The notes below the pieces were generated by a model, which ran no database searches, had not been told where the DNA came from, and saw only the letters and a list, made by a program, of their open reading frames with translations. Source: Candidatus Faecousia faecipullorum (GTDB lineage: Bacteria; Bacillota; Clostridia; Oscillospirales; Oscillospiraceae). From it: a stretch of 7,573 nucleotides of DNA. This document shows, in pieces, positions 1 through 5,438 of this stretch (its first letter is position 1; each line of letters opens with the position of its first letter). Position numbers and translations under genes: made by a program. The stretch is taken from NCBI GenBank assembly GCA_018710805.1, contig DVJG01000078.1, positions 1 to 7,573 on the forward strand, given 5' to 3'.

Positions 1-169
1 CAATTTGGAGCGGCGTTTTTTCGGAAAGCATCTTCCTGTAGGGGAGGGATTTATCCCTCCCTAATGGAATTTCACACCGTCGGGATAACCGATTAAGGGA
101 GGCATGAATGCCTCCCCTACCATTTATGGCCTCCCTCTGCTTCGGATATGGAGCCGTAAAGTAAATTTT
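1..169. other. Gene-free left edge of the window
   Basis: No convincing coding region lies here. The stretch contains a T-run at about 16-21, an 83-bp inverted-repeat element (38-120) and most of the hairpin at the end of the aminotransferase gene. The T-run could be the tail of a terminator whose stem lies outside the window, but this cannot be judged. A plus-strand open frame begins at 104, but it runs antisense through the well-supported aminotransferase gene and is not a gene. Confidence 0.6.
38..120. repeat. 83-bp element with inverted-repeat ends, MITE-like
   Basis: The left end GTAGGGGAGGGAT (38-50) and the right end ATGCCTCCCCTAC (108-120) are inverted repeats matching at 12 of 13 positions. 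Each end also folds on its own: GGGAGGGA (42-49) pairs with TCCCTCCC (54-61), and GGGAGGCA (97-104) pairs with TGCCTCCC (109-116). The single strand can therefore form either two short hairpins or one long one. There is no open frame inside. This architecture is typical of short non-autonomous elements. No target-site duplication is obvious. It lies just downstream of the minus-strand operon and could end transcription or protect the message, but it has no T-tract on that strand. Only one copy is visible here, so mobility is an inference. Confidence 0.55.
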
Positions 170-177
170 TTACGGCT
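152..177 (-). terminator. Hairpin containing the aminotransferase stop codon; weak terminator candidate
   Basis: AGCCGTAAA (152-160) and TTTACGGCT (169-177) form a perfect 9-bp stem with an 8-base loop. The TAA stop codon of the aminotransferase gene (172-170) is part of the stem. The minus strand after the stem (below 152) is not T-rich, so this is not a canonical intrinsic terminator. It may stabilise the mRNA 3' end or act with the element at 38-120. Confidence 0.4.
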
Positions 178-1354
178 GATACTCCCCAATCAGCTCCCGG
201 AACCGGGGCAGGCTTCTTTGAATCATATCGTAGCTTACGCAATAGCAAATTCGGAAGTACCCCGGACAGCCGAAGCCGTCGCCGGGGACCAGGAGCAGGT
301 CCTTTTTCTTGGCCTTTTCCGAGAAGGCCTTGGCGTCGCCGCCGGGGGCCTTGATGAAGAGGTAGAAGGCCCCGTCGGGCTTTGCCATTTCGTAGCCCAT
401 GGCGGTGAGGCCCTCGTAAAGGGCCCGGCGGTTGCGGTCGCAGCTCTCCAGATCCGGCCGGACATGGGCGCACCGGGCGATGACCTTCTGCCACAGAGAG
501 GGGGCGCAGACGTGGCCCATGGCTCTGGCGGCGCCTGCCACGGCGGCGTAGAGGCGCTGAGAATCTGCGGCGGCCTGGGGTACATAGACGTAGCCAATGC
601 GCTCTCCCGGCAGGGACAGGGACTTGGAGTAGGAGTAGCAGAGAATGGTGTCCCGGTAGATGGACGGCACAAAGGGAACCTCCACCCCGTAGCTCAGCTC
701 CCGGTAGGGCTCGTCGGAGAGAAGATAGATGGGATGTCCGAATTCCCGGGACTTCCGGGTCAGAAGGTCCCCCAGGGCCATCAGGGTCTCCCGGGTGTAG
801 ACCACGCCCGAGGGGTTGTTGGGGGTGTTGATAAGCACCACCTGGGTGTGTGGGGTCAGCATTGCTTCGAGCCTCCCCAGGTCCACCTGGAAAGAGGGCA
901 CGTCGGGAGGAACCACCCGGAAAACAAGTCCCGCGTTTTCCGCAAAGGGCTTGTACTCCGGGAAGTAGGGGGCCACGGTGAGAAGCTCCCCGCCCTCCAC
1001 GGCCAGGGCCTTCATCACTGCGGTGAGCTCCGGCGCGGCGCCGCAGCCCAGGAAGAACTCCTCGGGCCGGGTGGAGACCCCGTATCGCCGGTTCAGGTCA
1101 TCGGAAATGGCCTTTCGGGTCTCATAATCTCCTACGGCAGAGGTGTAGCCGTGGAGCAGCAGAGGGTCCGTGTCATTTAAAACGTCCCGGATGGCTTGGG
1201 TCACCTGAGGCGGCGAGGGGATAGAGGGGTTTCCGAGAGAATAGTCGAAGACGTTCTCCCGGCCCAGGAGTTTGGCCCGTTCACAGCCGTATTCAAAAAG
1301 GTCCCGGATGCAGGAGCGGTTGGCTCCCAGGGCGTAGGCGGTTTCGTTCAGCAT
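170..1354 (-). CDS. PLP-dependent aminotransferase, class I/II (fold type I)
   Basis: This 394-residue cytoplasmic enzyme should transfer an amino group between an amino acid and a 2-oxo acid using pyridoxal phosphate. Visible family motifs are NTPNNPSG (176-183, substrate/cofactor Asn180) and SDEPYREL (213-220, with Asp214 for the pyridine nitrogen and Tyr217 for the cofactor O3'). SYSKSLSLPGERIGY (241-255) carries the Schiff-base Lys244 and phosphate-binding Arg252. Arg368 in YFRICYC is the likely binder of the substrate alpha-carboxylate. HGY (68-70) matches the N-terminal active-site loop. The length is normal for aspartate aminotransferase-like enzymes, but the substrate cannot be read from sequence. 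The ATG at 1354 has AGGAGGT (1361-1367) six bases upstream and overlaps the end of the exonuclease gene by 7 bp (ATGCTGA), suggesting translational coupling. It is the last gene of the operon and its stop codon lies in a hairpin. Confidence 0.92.
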   Translation of the reverse strand: MLNETAYALGANRSCIRDLFEYGCERAKLLGRENVFDYSLGNPSIPSPPQVTQAIRDVLNDTDPLLLHGYTSAVGDYETRKAISDDLNRRYGVSTRPEEFFLGCGAAPELTAVMKALAVEGGELLTVAPYFPEYKPFAENAGLVFRVVPPDVPSFQVDLGRLEAMLTPHTQVVLINTPNNPSGVVYTRETLMALGDLLTRKSREFGHPIYLLSDEPYRELSYGVEVPFVPSIYRDTILCYSYSKSLSLPGERIGYVYVPQAAADSQRLYAAVAGAARAMGHVCAPSLWQKVIARCAHVRPDLESCDRNRRALYEGLTAMGYEMAKPDGAFYLFIKAPGGDAKAFSEKAKKKDLLLVPGDGFGCPGYFRICYCVSYDMIQRSLPRFRELIGEYQP

Positions 1355-2055
1355 GGGCTGACCTCCTTTTTCACGTAGATGGGCTCCGCCGGGTCAAAGC
1401 CCTGGGGCACATAGCGCACGGAGCCAATAGGCTTTCCCTCCACGCCGTATTTGGGATTGTAGCCAAACAGGTTGACATAATGCTCCAAATCGGCTTTTTC
1501 CGCTTCCATGGCCTCCATGACGGCCAGGGTGGCCAGCACATCGTCCACGGCCCGGTGGGAGTTTACCACCTTGTCCTGAAGACCGTAGGTTTCGATGGCG
1601 TTGCAGAGGCGATGGGGATAGCTGTGGCGGTCCTTGTAAACGGTGAGCAGGTCCAGCTTGTCCTTGCCTTTGAGGATAGCCGGGTCTCCGTCCCGGAGCA
1701 GCAGGTAGAACAGGAAGCTCAGATCAAAGTGGGCGTTGTAGGCAAGCAGCAACGTGTTGCCAGAAATGAGCTCCGCAATGTCCCGGCAGACCCGGGTTTT
1801 TGGGAGCCCCCGCTCCCGCAGGTCCTGGGTGGAGATGCCTGTAAGGGCCTCGATTTTCGGCGGCACGAAGCCTCCGGGGGACAAAGCCACCAGTTCGTCG
1901 TACTCCCGGACCACCGTAGGCACCCCGTCAACGGACTCCACCGCAATGGCGGCGAATTCGATGATCTCGTCCCGGCTGTATTGAAGCCCCGTGGTCTCCG
2001 TGTCGAAGAGCACCAGGCGGTGGTATTTGGAAAACAGGGTCTGTAAATTTGCCAT
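1348..2055 (-). CDS. DnaQ-family 3'-5' exonuclease (DEDDh)
   Basis: This 235-residue protein has the RNase T/DNA polymerase III epsilon exonuclease fold and should remove nucleotides from 3' ends with two metal ions. The three Exo motifs are visible: LFDTETTG (Asp18 and Glu20), NAHFD (107-111, Asp111) and SHRAVDD (His167 with Asp172). All DEDDh residues are present. It is a stand-alone exonuclease with no polymerase or BRCT domain. The C-terminal 45 residues are rich in Gly, Tyr and Pro and their role is unknown. The frame is open upstream to 2244, but I chose ATG 2055: AGGAG (2064-2068) lies eight bases before it, the domain starts right after it, and a longer start would overlap the lipoprotein gene. 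It sits 22 bp after that gene. The role (proofreading, repair or RNA trimming) is not determined. Confidence 0.88.
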   Translation of the reverse strand: MANLQTLFSKYHRLVLFDTETTGLQYSRDEIIEFAAIAVESVDGVPTVVREYDELVALSPGGFVPPKIEALTGISTQDLRERGLPKTRVCRDIAELISGNTLLLAYNAHFDLSFLFYLLLRDGDPAILKGKDKLDLLTVYKDRHSYPHRLCNAIETYGLQDKVVNSHRAVDDVLATLAVMEAMEAEKADLEHYVNLFGYNPKYGVEGKPIGSVRYVPQGFDPAEPIYVKKEVSPC

Positions 2056-2063
2056 TTTTCTCT

Positions 2064-2068
2064 CTCCT
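2064..2068 (-). promoter_or_regulatory. Ribosome binding site deciding the exonuclease start
   Basis: AGGAG on the minus strand lies eight bases before ATG 2055. It supports this internal start over the upstream ATG at 2244, whose extension would lie inside the lipoprotein gene and has no exonuclease-like sequence. Confidence 0.7.
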
Positions 2069-2077
2069 GCAAATGGG

Positions 2078-2371
2078 TTAATTTTCCATAGGCTGAATCC
2101 TAACATGGTCCAGAATTCCCGTATCGCGATGAAAATACGCTGTGAGATAGTCTTCGCCGCCGGGCAGCTCCCAGATGCTGCCCCACAGTCCGAAAAGGGA
2201 ACCGCTGGGCTCTCCCCAGGCGTTGCAGATGTCTTCATAGGCAAAGCCCGCCAGCTGTTTGTTGGCCCAGCTTTCGGAATGGGCCTCCACCTGGGAAAGA
2301 CTGGGAATGGATTTCCCGCAGGCGGTGAGGGTGAGCATGAGAATCAAAAGAAGGAAAACGAATTTTTTCAT
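2078..2371 (-). CDS. Small predicted lipoprotein
   Basis: This is a 97-residue protein not recognised as a named family. Residues 1-17 form a signal peptide: two lysines, then a hydrophobic stretch of Leu, Ile and Phe. LTAC at 15-18 is a lipobox with Cys18 as the lipidation site, so the mature protein of about 80 residues should be anchored on the outer face of the membrane. The rest contains GEPSGS and a Trp- and Gly-rich segment, then a YFxxDTGxLDxVRI pattern. This loosely resembles the SmpA/BLIP-like fold, a weak suggestion only. ATG 2371 was chosen over an upstream in-frame start because the signal peptide begins there. AAGG-type purine runs lie 5-9 bases before it. The gene starts 13 bp after the CYTH stop codon and ends 22 bp before the exonuclease, so all are probably cotranscribed. 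Confidence 0.75.
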   Translation of the reverse strand: MKKFVFLLLILMLTLTACGKSIPSLSQVEAHSESWANKQLAGFAYEDICNAWGEPSGSLFGLWGSIWELPGGEDYLTAYFHRDTGILDHVRIQPMEN

Positions 2372-2384
2372 AAGGACCTTCCCT

Positions 2385-2954
2385 TCAAAGGCCCGCCAGG
2401 GCCAGGGCCCGCTGGACCTTGCTTTTTGGCTCTTCCCGAAGGCCGTACTCCCGGGCCAGTTCTGCCGCAAATGCGGCGGCAGCCTCTTCGCTGCCCTGCT
2501 TCAATTCCACTTCCAGCTCGGAAAAGGGCTGCTCTCTGCCGCCGCCCAGGAACACCCCCTGGTCCAGCGCCAATTCCACGGTACACTGGGGCAGTTCCAA
2601 AAGGGAAGCCAGCCGGGTGAACCGGGCGGCGCAGACCTTCTGCAGTCCGGTCAGGGAAAGCAGTTCCCGAGGACCACCGAGTTTACATAATTCCAAAACC
2701 GCGGCATCCAGGGAAGGATTTTCCACTTCCCACTCCTGACGGCTGCCGTCGGGCAGAGGGGTTTTCAGGGTACAGACAGCCTTTCCGTTTTCCAGCCGGA
2801 GCCTGAGCATCCAGTGCCGCTTCCGCAGGGCTCCTTCCGGGGTGTCAAAATAGGCGGTTTCCATGGCGATTTCCGTGAAGCTTCCGAAGCGCTCCCGGAT
2901 GGCCGCCAGCTCCCGGGGCGAGGCTTCATATTTTTTCTCAAATTCTCGTGGCAT
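2385..2954 (-). CDS. CYTH domain protein (triphosphate-tunnel hydrolase-like)
   Basis: This 189-residue protein belongs to the CYTH/triphosphate tunnel metalloenzyme superfamily, which acts on triphosphate compounds such as thiamine triphosphate or inorganic triphosphate. The N-terminal signature ExExK is present as E4-F-E6-K-K8. It is followed by YFDTP (35-39), LRLRLENG (50-57), TLKTP (62-66) and ELEVEL (146-151). A basic PKSKVQR segment lies near the C terminus (176-182). Alternating charged residues on these strands would line the tunnel and bind phosphates and metal. The substrate is undetermined; members include class IV adenylate cyclases, thiamine triphosphatases and inorganic triphosphatases. 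ATG 2954 has GGAGG (2963-2967) eight bases upstream. It is the first gene of a four-gene minus-strand operon and diverges from spoIIE. Its predicted leader of about 190 bases consists mostly of the 161-bp palindromic repeat. Confidence 0.85.
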   Translation of the reverse strand: MPREFEKKYEASPRELAAIRERFGSFTEIAMETAYFDTPEGALRKRHWMLRLRLENGKAVCTLKTPLPDGSRQEWEVENPSLDAAVLELCKLGGPRELLSLTGLQKVCAARFTRLASLLELPQCTVELALDQGVFLGGGREQPFSELEVELKQGSEEAAAAFAAELAREYGLREEPKSKVQRALALAGL

Positions 2955-2986
2955 TTGCCGGTCCTCCCCTGGGGAATTTTCCGTTA

Positions 2987-3147
2987 GGAACCTTTGAATA
3001 AATTGTCTTCGGCTGGACAGCCAATCTTTTGGCCCATCCGTGCAGTTCTGAAAATGGGAAATACATACAGTATTCCTCCATTTTCAGAACCTTCGGCTGA
3101 GCCAAAATCTTCTGCTGCCAGCTCTTGCCAATTTAATCAAAGTTTCC
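2987..3147. repeat. 161-bp palindromic repeat, copy 1 (MITE-like)
   Basis: This is a near-complete imperfect palindrome. The outer 19 bases pair with the last 19 at 17 positions. The core is a perfect 13-bp stem, GTTCTGAAAATGG (3045-3057) with CCATTTTCAGAAC (3078-3090), whose loop contains a further AATAC/GTATT stem. A second copy lies at 5278-5438 in the same orientation and with the same length. They differ at 11 positions by my hand alignment, and the central 63 bp are identical. There is no coding potential. Size, inverted-repeat ends and repetition suggest a non-autonomous mobile element. No clear target duplication was found; TA dinucleotides lie near the ends. It lies between the CYTH start and the operon promoter, so it is transcribed as leader RNA. 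Confidence 0.85.
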
Positions 3148-3179
3148 TTTATTATACACAAGTCGTGCTCCGTATGCAA
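3144..3179 (-). promoter_or_regulatory. Predicted sigma-A promoter of the CYTH-aminotransferase operon
   Basis: On the minus strand a perfect -10 TATAAT (3156-3151) lies 17 bp after a weak -35 TTGCAT (3179-3174, three of six matches). The transcription start should fall near 3144, inside the last few bases of the palindromic repeat. Almost the entire repeat would then be the 5' leader of the CYTH gene. No other promoter is evident between here and the CYTH start codon. Confidence 0.6.
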
Positions 3180-3303
3180 GAAGAGATTGGCTCCGGAAAT
3201 GCCGCCAGAACTTATTTTTCGGAGGCATCGAATGCGACGAAATATTTTGCCTCTCCGTGATACCATGGCTCTATCTCAAGGGGGAAAGGAACGTGGTGTA
3301 CGA
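3148..3303. other. Divergent upstream region of the CYTH operon and spoIIE
   Basis: This AT-richer spacer carries the minus-strand promoter (3151-3179). It should also contain the spoIIE promoter, but I see no good sigma-A match on the plus strand. GCAT-CGA-ATGC (3225-3235) is a perfect small inverted repeat. GGAGGCA (3221-3227) can pair imperfectly with TGCCTCTCC (3248-3256). Two 5-of-7 matches to the Spo0A box TGTCGAA (3226-3232 and 3235-3241) are too weak to call. Confidence 0.4.
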
Positions 3304-5199
3304 ATGATGGTGGAAACCTATTTGCGGCGAGGGCGGCGGGAATTGCAGCGGCTGTGCCTTTCGCCCACCCTCCGGGCCGGGGCCGCGGCGGCGGGATATG
3401 CGGGAAGCGGCTTTCTTCTCAGCGCCGCCAGCCTTATGGGACAGCCCCAGCCCCTGGCCCTGGGCCTCATCTGCGGGGCTTCGGGATGGCAGGCGGTGCT
3501 CATCGGCCTGGGGGCCATGGTGGGGTATCCGGTTTTCTGGGGATTTGCCGGGCGCATGGGCTTTGTCTGGGCCGCCGTGGCCATGGCGCTGACGGTGATG
3601 GTGGGGCAGCGGCGGCGGGAGGCGCCCCTGATGCTCCCTTTCGCGTCGACCTTCCTCACGGCGGCCACGGCCCTGGCCTTCCGGCTGATTCTGGATGAGA
3701 AAGTGCCTCTGGCGGTGTATGCCCTTTGGGTGGCCCTGGCTCTGGGGAGCACCATGCTGTTCATGCAGGCCTTCTCCTGCCGGGATGCGGTGACGGACTG
3801 GCTGGTGGGAGGCGTTGCGGTGCTGGCACTGGCCCAGGTCTCTCCCTGGCCCTATGGGAACCCGGGGTATCTGGCGGCGGGGCTTGTGTCCGTAGGCGGT
3901 GCGTTCCCGGCGGCGGCTCTGGCGGGGCTGGGGCTGGATTTGGCCCAGATTACGGCGGTGCCCATGACGGCGGTGATGTGCATGGCCTATTTTCTCAGGC
4001 TGGCGCCCCTGCCCCACAAATGGCAGCGCAATGCCGCCCCGGCCTTCTGCTATCTTGCCGCCATGGTCATCTGCGGCATCCGGGACCCAACGCCCCTGCC
4101 GGGGCTCCTGGCAGGAGGGGCCCTGGGAAGCTTCCTGCCGCCCCGGGCACAGATTTACCAGCGCCGGGGCGGTACGGGCTTTGCCCAGGTCCGGCTGGAG
4201 TTGGGAGCCGAGACCCTGGCGGAAGGACAGCGGCTCATGGCGGAGATTCAGCCGCCGCCCATTGACGTCCAGGCCCTTCTGGACAAGGCAGGAAGCCGGG
4301 CCTGCGGAGCCTGTTCGGCCCGGAAGGCCTGCGCCCAGAAGGACAACCTGACGAAAGACCTTCTCTTCAATCCCCTGGACGCCGACTGCCGCAAGCCCGG
4401 GCGGCTGATTCCCGAGCTCCACCGGGCCCGGGAGCAATGGAAGGACCTGAAAGGAATGCGGCAGCAGCAGCGGGAGTACCAGGGAGCCATTATGCAGCAG
4501 TATCGTTTTCTGAGCCAGTTTCTCCGGTCCCTGGCAGACAGGCTCCCCAGGCAGGAATCGGCTGCCCCAGCCCGGTTCCAGGTGGAGGCCTCGGCCAGGA
4601 GCAAGGGGAAGGAGAAGGCCAACGGAGATCGGTGCCTGGCCTTCCCGGGGCCTGAGGAGCGGTACTATGTGCTTTTGTGTGACGGCATGGGCACCGGCCT
4701 GGGAGCCGCCCAGGAGGGTGCCATGGGGGCATCCTACATCCGCCGGATGCTGCAGGCCGGGTTCCCGCCGGAGCACGTGCTTCGCACCTACAACAGCTTT
4801 CTGGCTCTGCGGGGTGCGGCGGGGGCCGTCACCGTGGACATGGCGGAGGTGGACCTGCAGACGGGCCTCGCCAAGGTCTATAAGTGGGGCGCAGCACCCT
4901 CCTGGATTCTGCGCCGCAGCGGGGCAGAAAAAATCGGGACAGCCACCCCACCGCCGGGAATCTCGGTGGAGGAGACCCGGGAGGCGGTGGTGAAGCTGTC
5001 CCTTCGTCGGGGGGAAGTGCTGATTCTTCTCAGCGATGGCGTGGACGGAGAGGGGGTCCTGCGCCAAAGTAGACTGTCTCCGGACGCGCCGCCTGGGGAG
5101 TTGGCGGCGGAAATTCTGGAGATGGCTGGCGGGGGCGCGGAAGACGATGCCACGGCGGCGGTCATTCGCCTGCGTCCTGCTGACCTGTGCCAATCTTAA
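3304..5199 (+). CDS. spoIIE: Stage II sporulation protein E, compact form (membrane PP2C phosphatase)
   Basis: SpoIIE sits at the asymmetric septum and dephosphorylates SpoIIAA, which leads to sigma-F activation in the forespore. Residues 1 to about 280 are mostly hydrophobic with short charged breaks, indicating several membrane segments. Residues about 281-430 are a linker with Cys334, Cys337, Cys343 and Cys362 and a Gln-rich segment. The PP2C domain fills about 435-631: NGD (Asp442), CDGMGTG (Asp460), LLSDG (Asp578) and EDDAT (Asp614/615) give the metal-binding aspartates. At 631 residues it is shorter than Bacillus subtilis SpoIIE (about 827), mainly in the linker. The start is uncertain: ATG 3304 or 3307. 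A purine-rich AAAGGA lies at 3285-3290, a long 13 bases before 3304, while earlier in-frame ATGs have no binding site. It is divergent from the CYTH operon and flanked by two copies of the 161-bp repeat. Confidence 0.88.
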   Translation: MMVETYLRRGRRELQRLCLSPTLRAGAAAAGYAGSGFLLSAASLMGQPQPLALGLICGASGWQAVLIGLGAMVGYPVFWGFAGRMGFVWAAVAMALTVMVGQRRREAPLMLPFASTFLTAATALAFRLILDEKVPLAVYALWVALALGSTMLFMQAFSCRDAVTDWLVGGVAVLALAQVSPWPYGNPGYLAAGLVSVGGAFPAAALAGLGLDLAQITAVPMTAVMCMAYFLRLAPLPHKWQRNAAPAFCYLAAMVICGIRDPTPLPGLLAGGALGSFLPPRAQIYQRRGGTGFAQVRLELGAETLAEGQRLMAEIQPPPIDVQALLDKAGSRACGACSARKACAQKDNLTKDLLFNPLDADCRKPGRLIPELHRAREQWKDLKGMRQQQREYQGAIMQQYRFLSQFLRSLADRLPRQESAAPARFQVEASARSKGKEKANGDRCLAFPGPEERYYVLLCDGMGTGLGAAQEGAMGASYIRRMLQAGFPPEHVLRTYNSFLALRGAAGAVTVDMAEVDLQTGLAKVYKWGAAPSWILRRSGAEKIGTATPPPGISVEETREAVVKLSLRRGEVLILLSDGVDGEGVLRQSRLSPDAPPGELAAEILEMAGGGAEDDATAAVIRLRPADLCQS

Positions 5200-5277
5200 C
5201 ACGTTTCCTGTAAAAATGCTGTCGAAACACCAGGGGGATGCTTTCAAAAAAGGGAAAAGTCGGAAGAAGAGGCTAAG
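5200..5277. other. spoIIE 3' spacer before repeat copy 2
   Basis: This short non-coding spacer lies after the spoIIE stop codon. It has no recognisable intrinsic terminator. An exact TGTCGAA (5220-5226), the Spo0A-box consensus, lies here but is downstream of the gene and probably fortuitous. The spacer leads directly into the palindromic repeat, which would lie at the 3' end of both the spoIIE and peptidase transcripts. Confidence 0.5.
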
Positions 5278-5438
5278 GGAACCTCTGAATAAATCGTCTT
5301 CGACTGGGCAGCGAATCTTTTGCCCCATCCGTGCAGTTCTGAAAATGGGAAATACATACAGTATTCCTCCATTTTCAGAACCTTCGTCTGAGCCAAAATC
5401 TTTTGCTGCCAGCCCTTGCCAATTTAATCAGAGCTTCC
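5278..5438. repeat. 161-bp palindromic repeat, copy 2 (MITE-like)
   Basis: This copy is collinear with copy 1 and the same length, with 150 of 161 bases identical by hand alignment. The core stem is at 5336-5348 with 5369-5381, and the segment 5324-5386 is identical to copy 1. The outer 19-base arms pair at 16 positions. Symmetry extends two more bases here (AGGG at the left, CCCT at the right, giving 5276-5440). It fills the gap between the convergent spoIIE and peptidase genes. The base after its right end is the first of the peptidase stop codon on the plus strand (5439-5441), so insertion may have defined that gene's end. Without a T-tract it is not a standard terminator, but the long hairpin could still stabilise or end both transcripts. 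Confidence 0.85.

Noticed and set aside
38..120. CRISPR-like repeats
   Set aside because: The similar GC-rich motifs are inverted ends of one element and not regularly spaced direct repeats with spacers; no cas gene is present.
104..1180. Long plus-strand open frame opposite the aminotransferase
   Set aside because: It is antisense to a gene with all catalytic motifs, its product is low-complexity Gly/Val/His-rich, and no ribosome binding site precedes it. High GC readily opens such shadow frames.
2987..3147. Palindromic repeat as an intrinsic terminator or riboswitch
   Set aside because: Neither strand has a T-tract after the core stem, and the same sequence lies in a leader at one site and at convergent 3' ends at the other. 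This fits a repeated element better than a ligand-sensing leader.
3226..3241. Tandem Spo0A-box-like sequences upstream of spoIIE
   Set aside because: Each matches only five of seven bases, and no good -35/-10 pair is placed beside them. A regulatory call would need conservation data.
5220..5226. Exact Spo0A box TGTCGAA
   Set aside because: It lies downstream of spoIIE with no gene start nearby, and a 7-base match is expected by chance in a window of this size.
3271..5328. 685-codon minus-strand open frame opposite spoIIE
   Set aside because: The product is rich in Arg, Gly, Pro and His with no recognisable domain, and the frame is fully antisense to spoIIE, whose PP2C motifs are clear. It also runs into the repeat.
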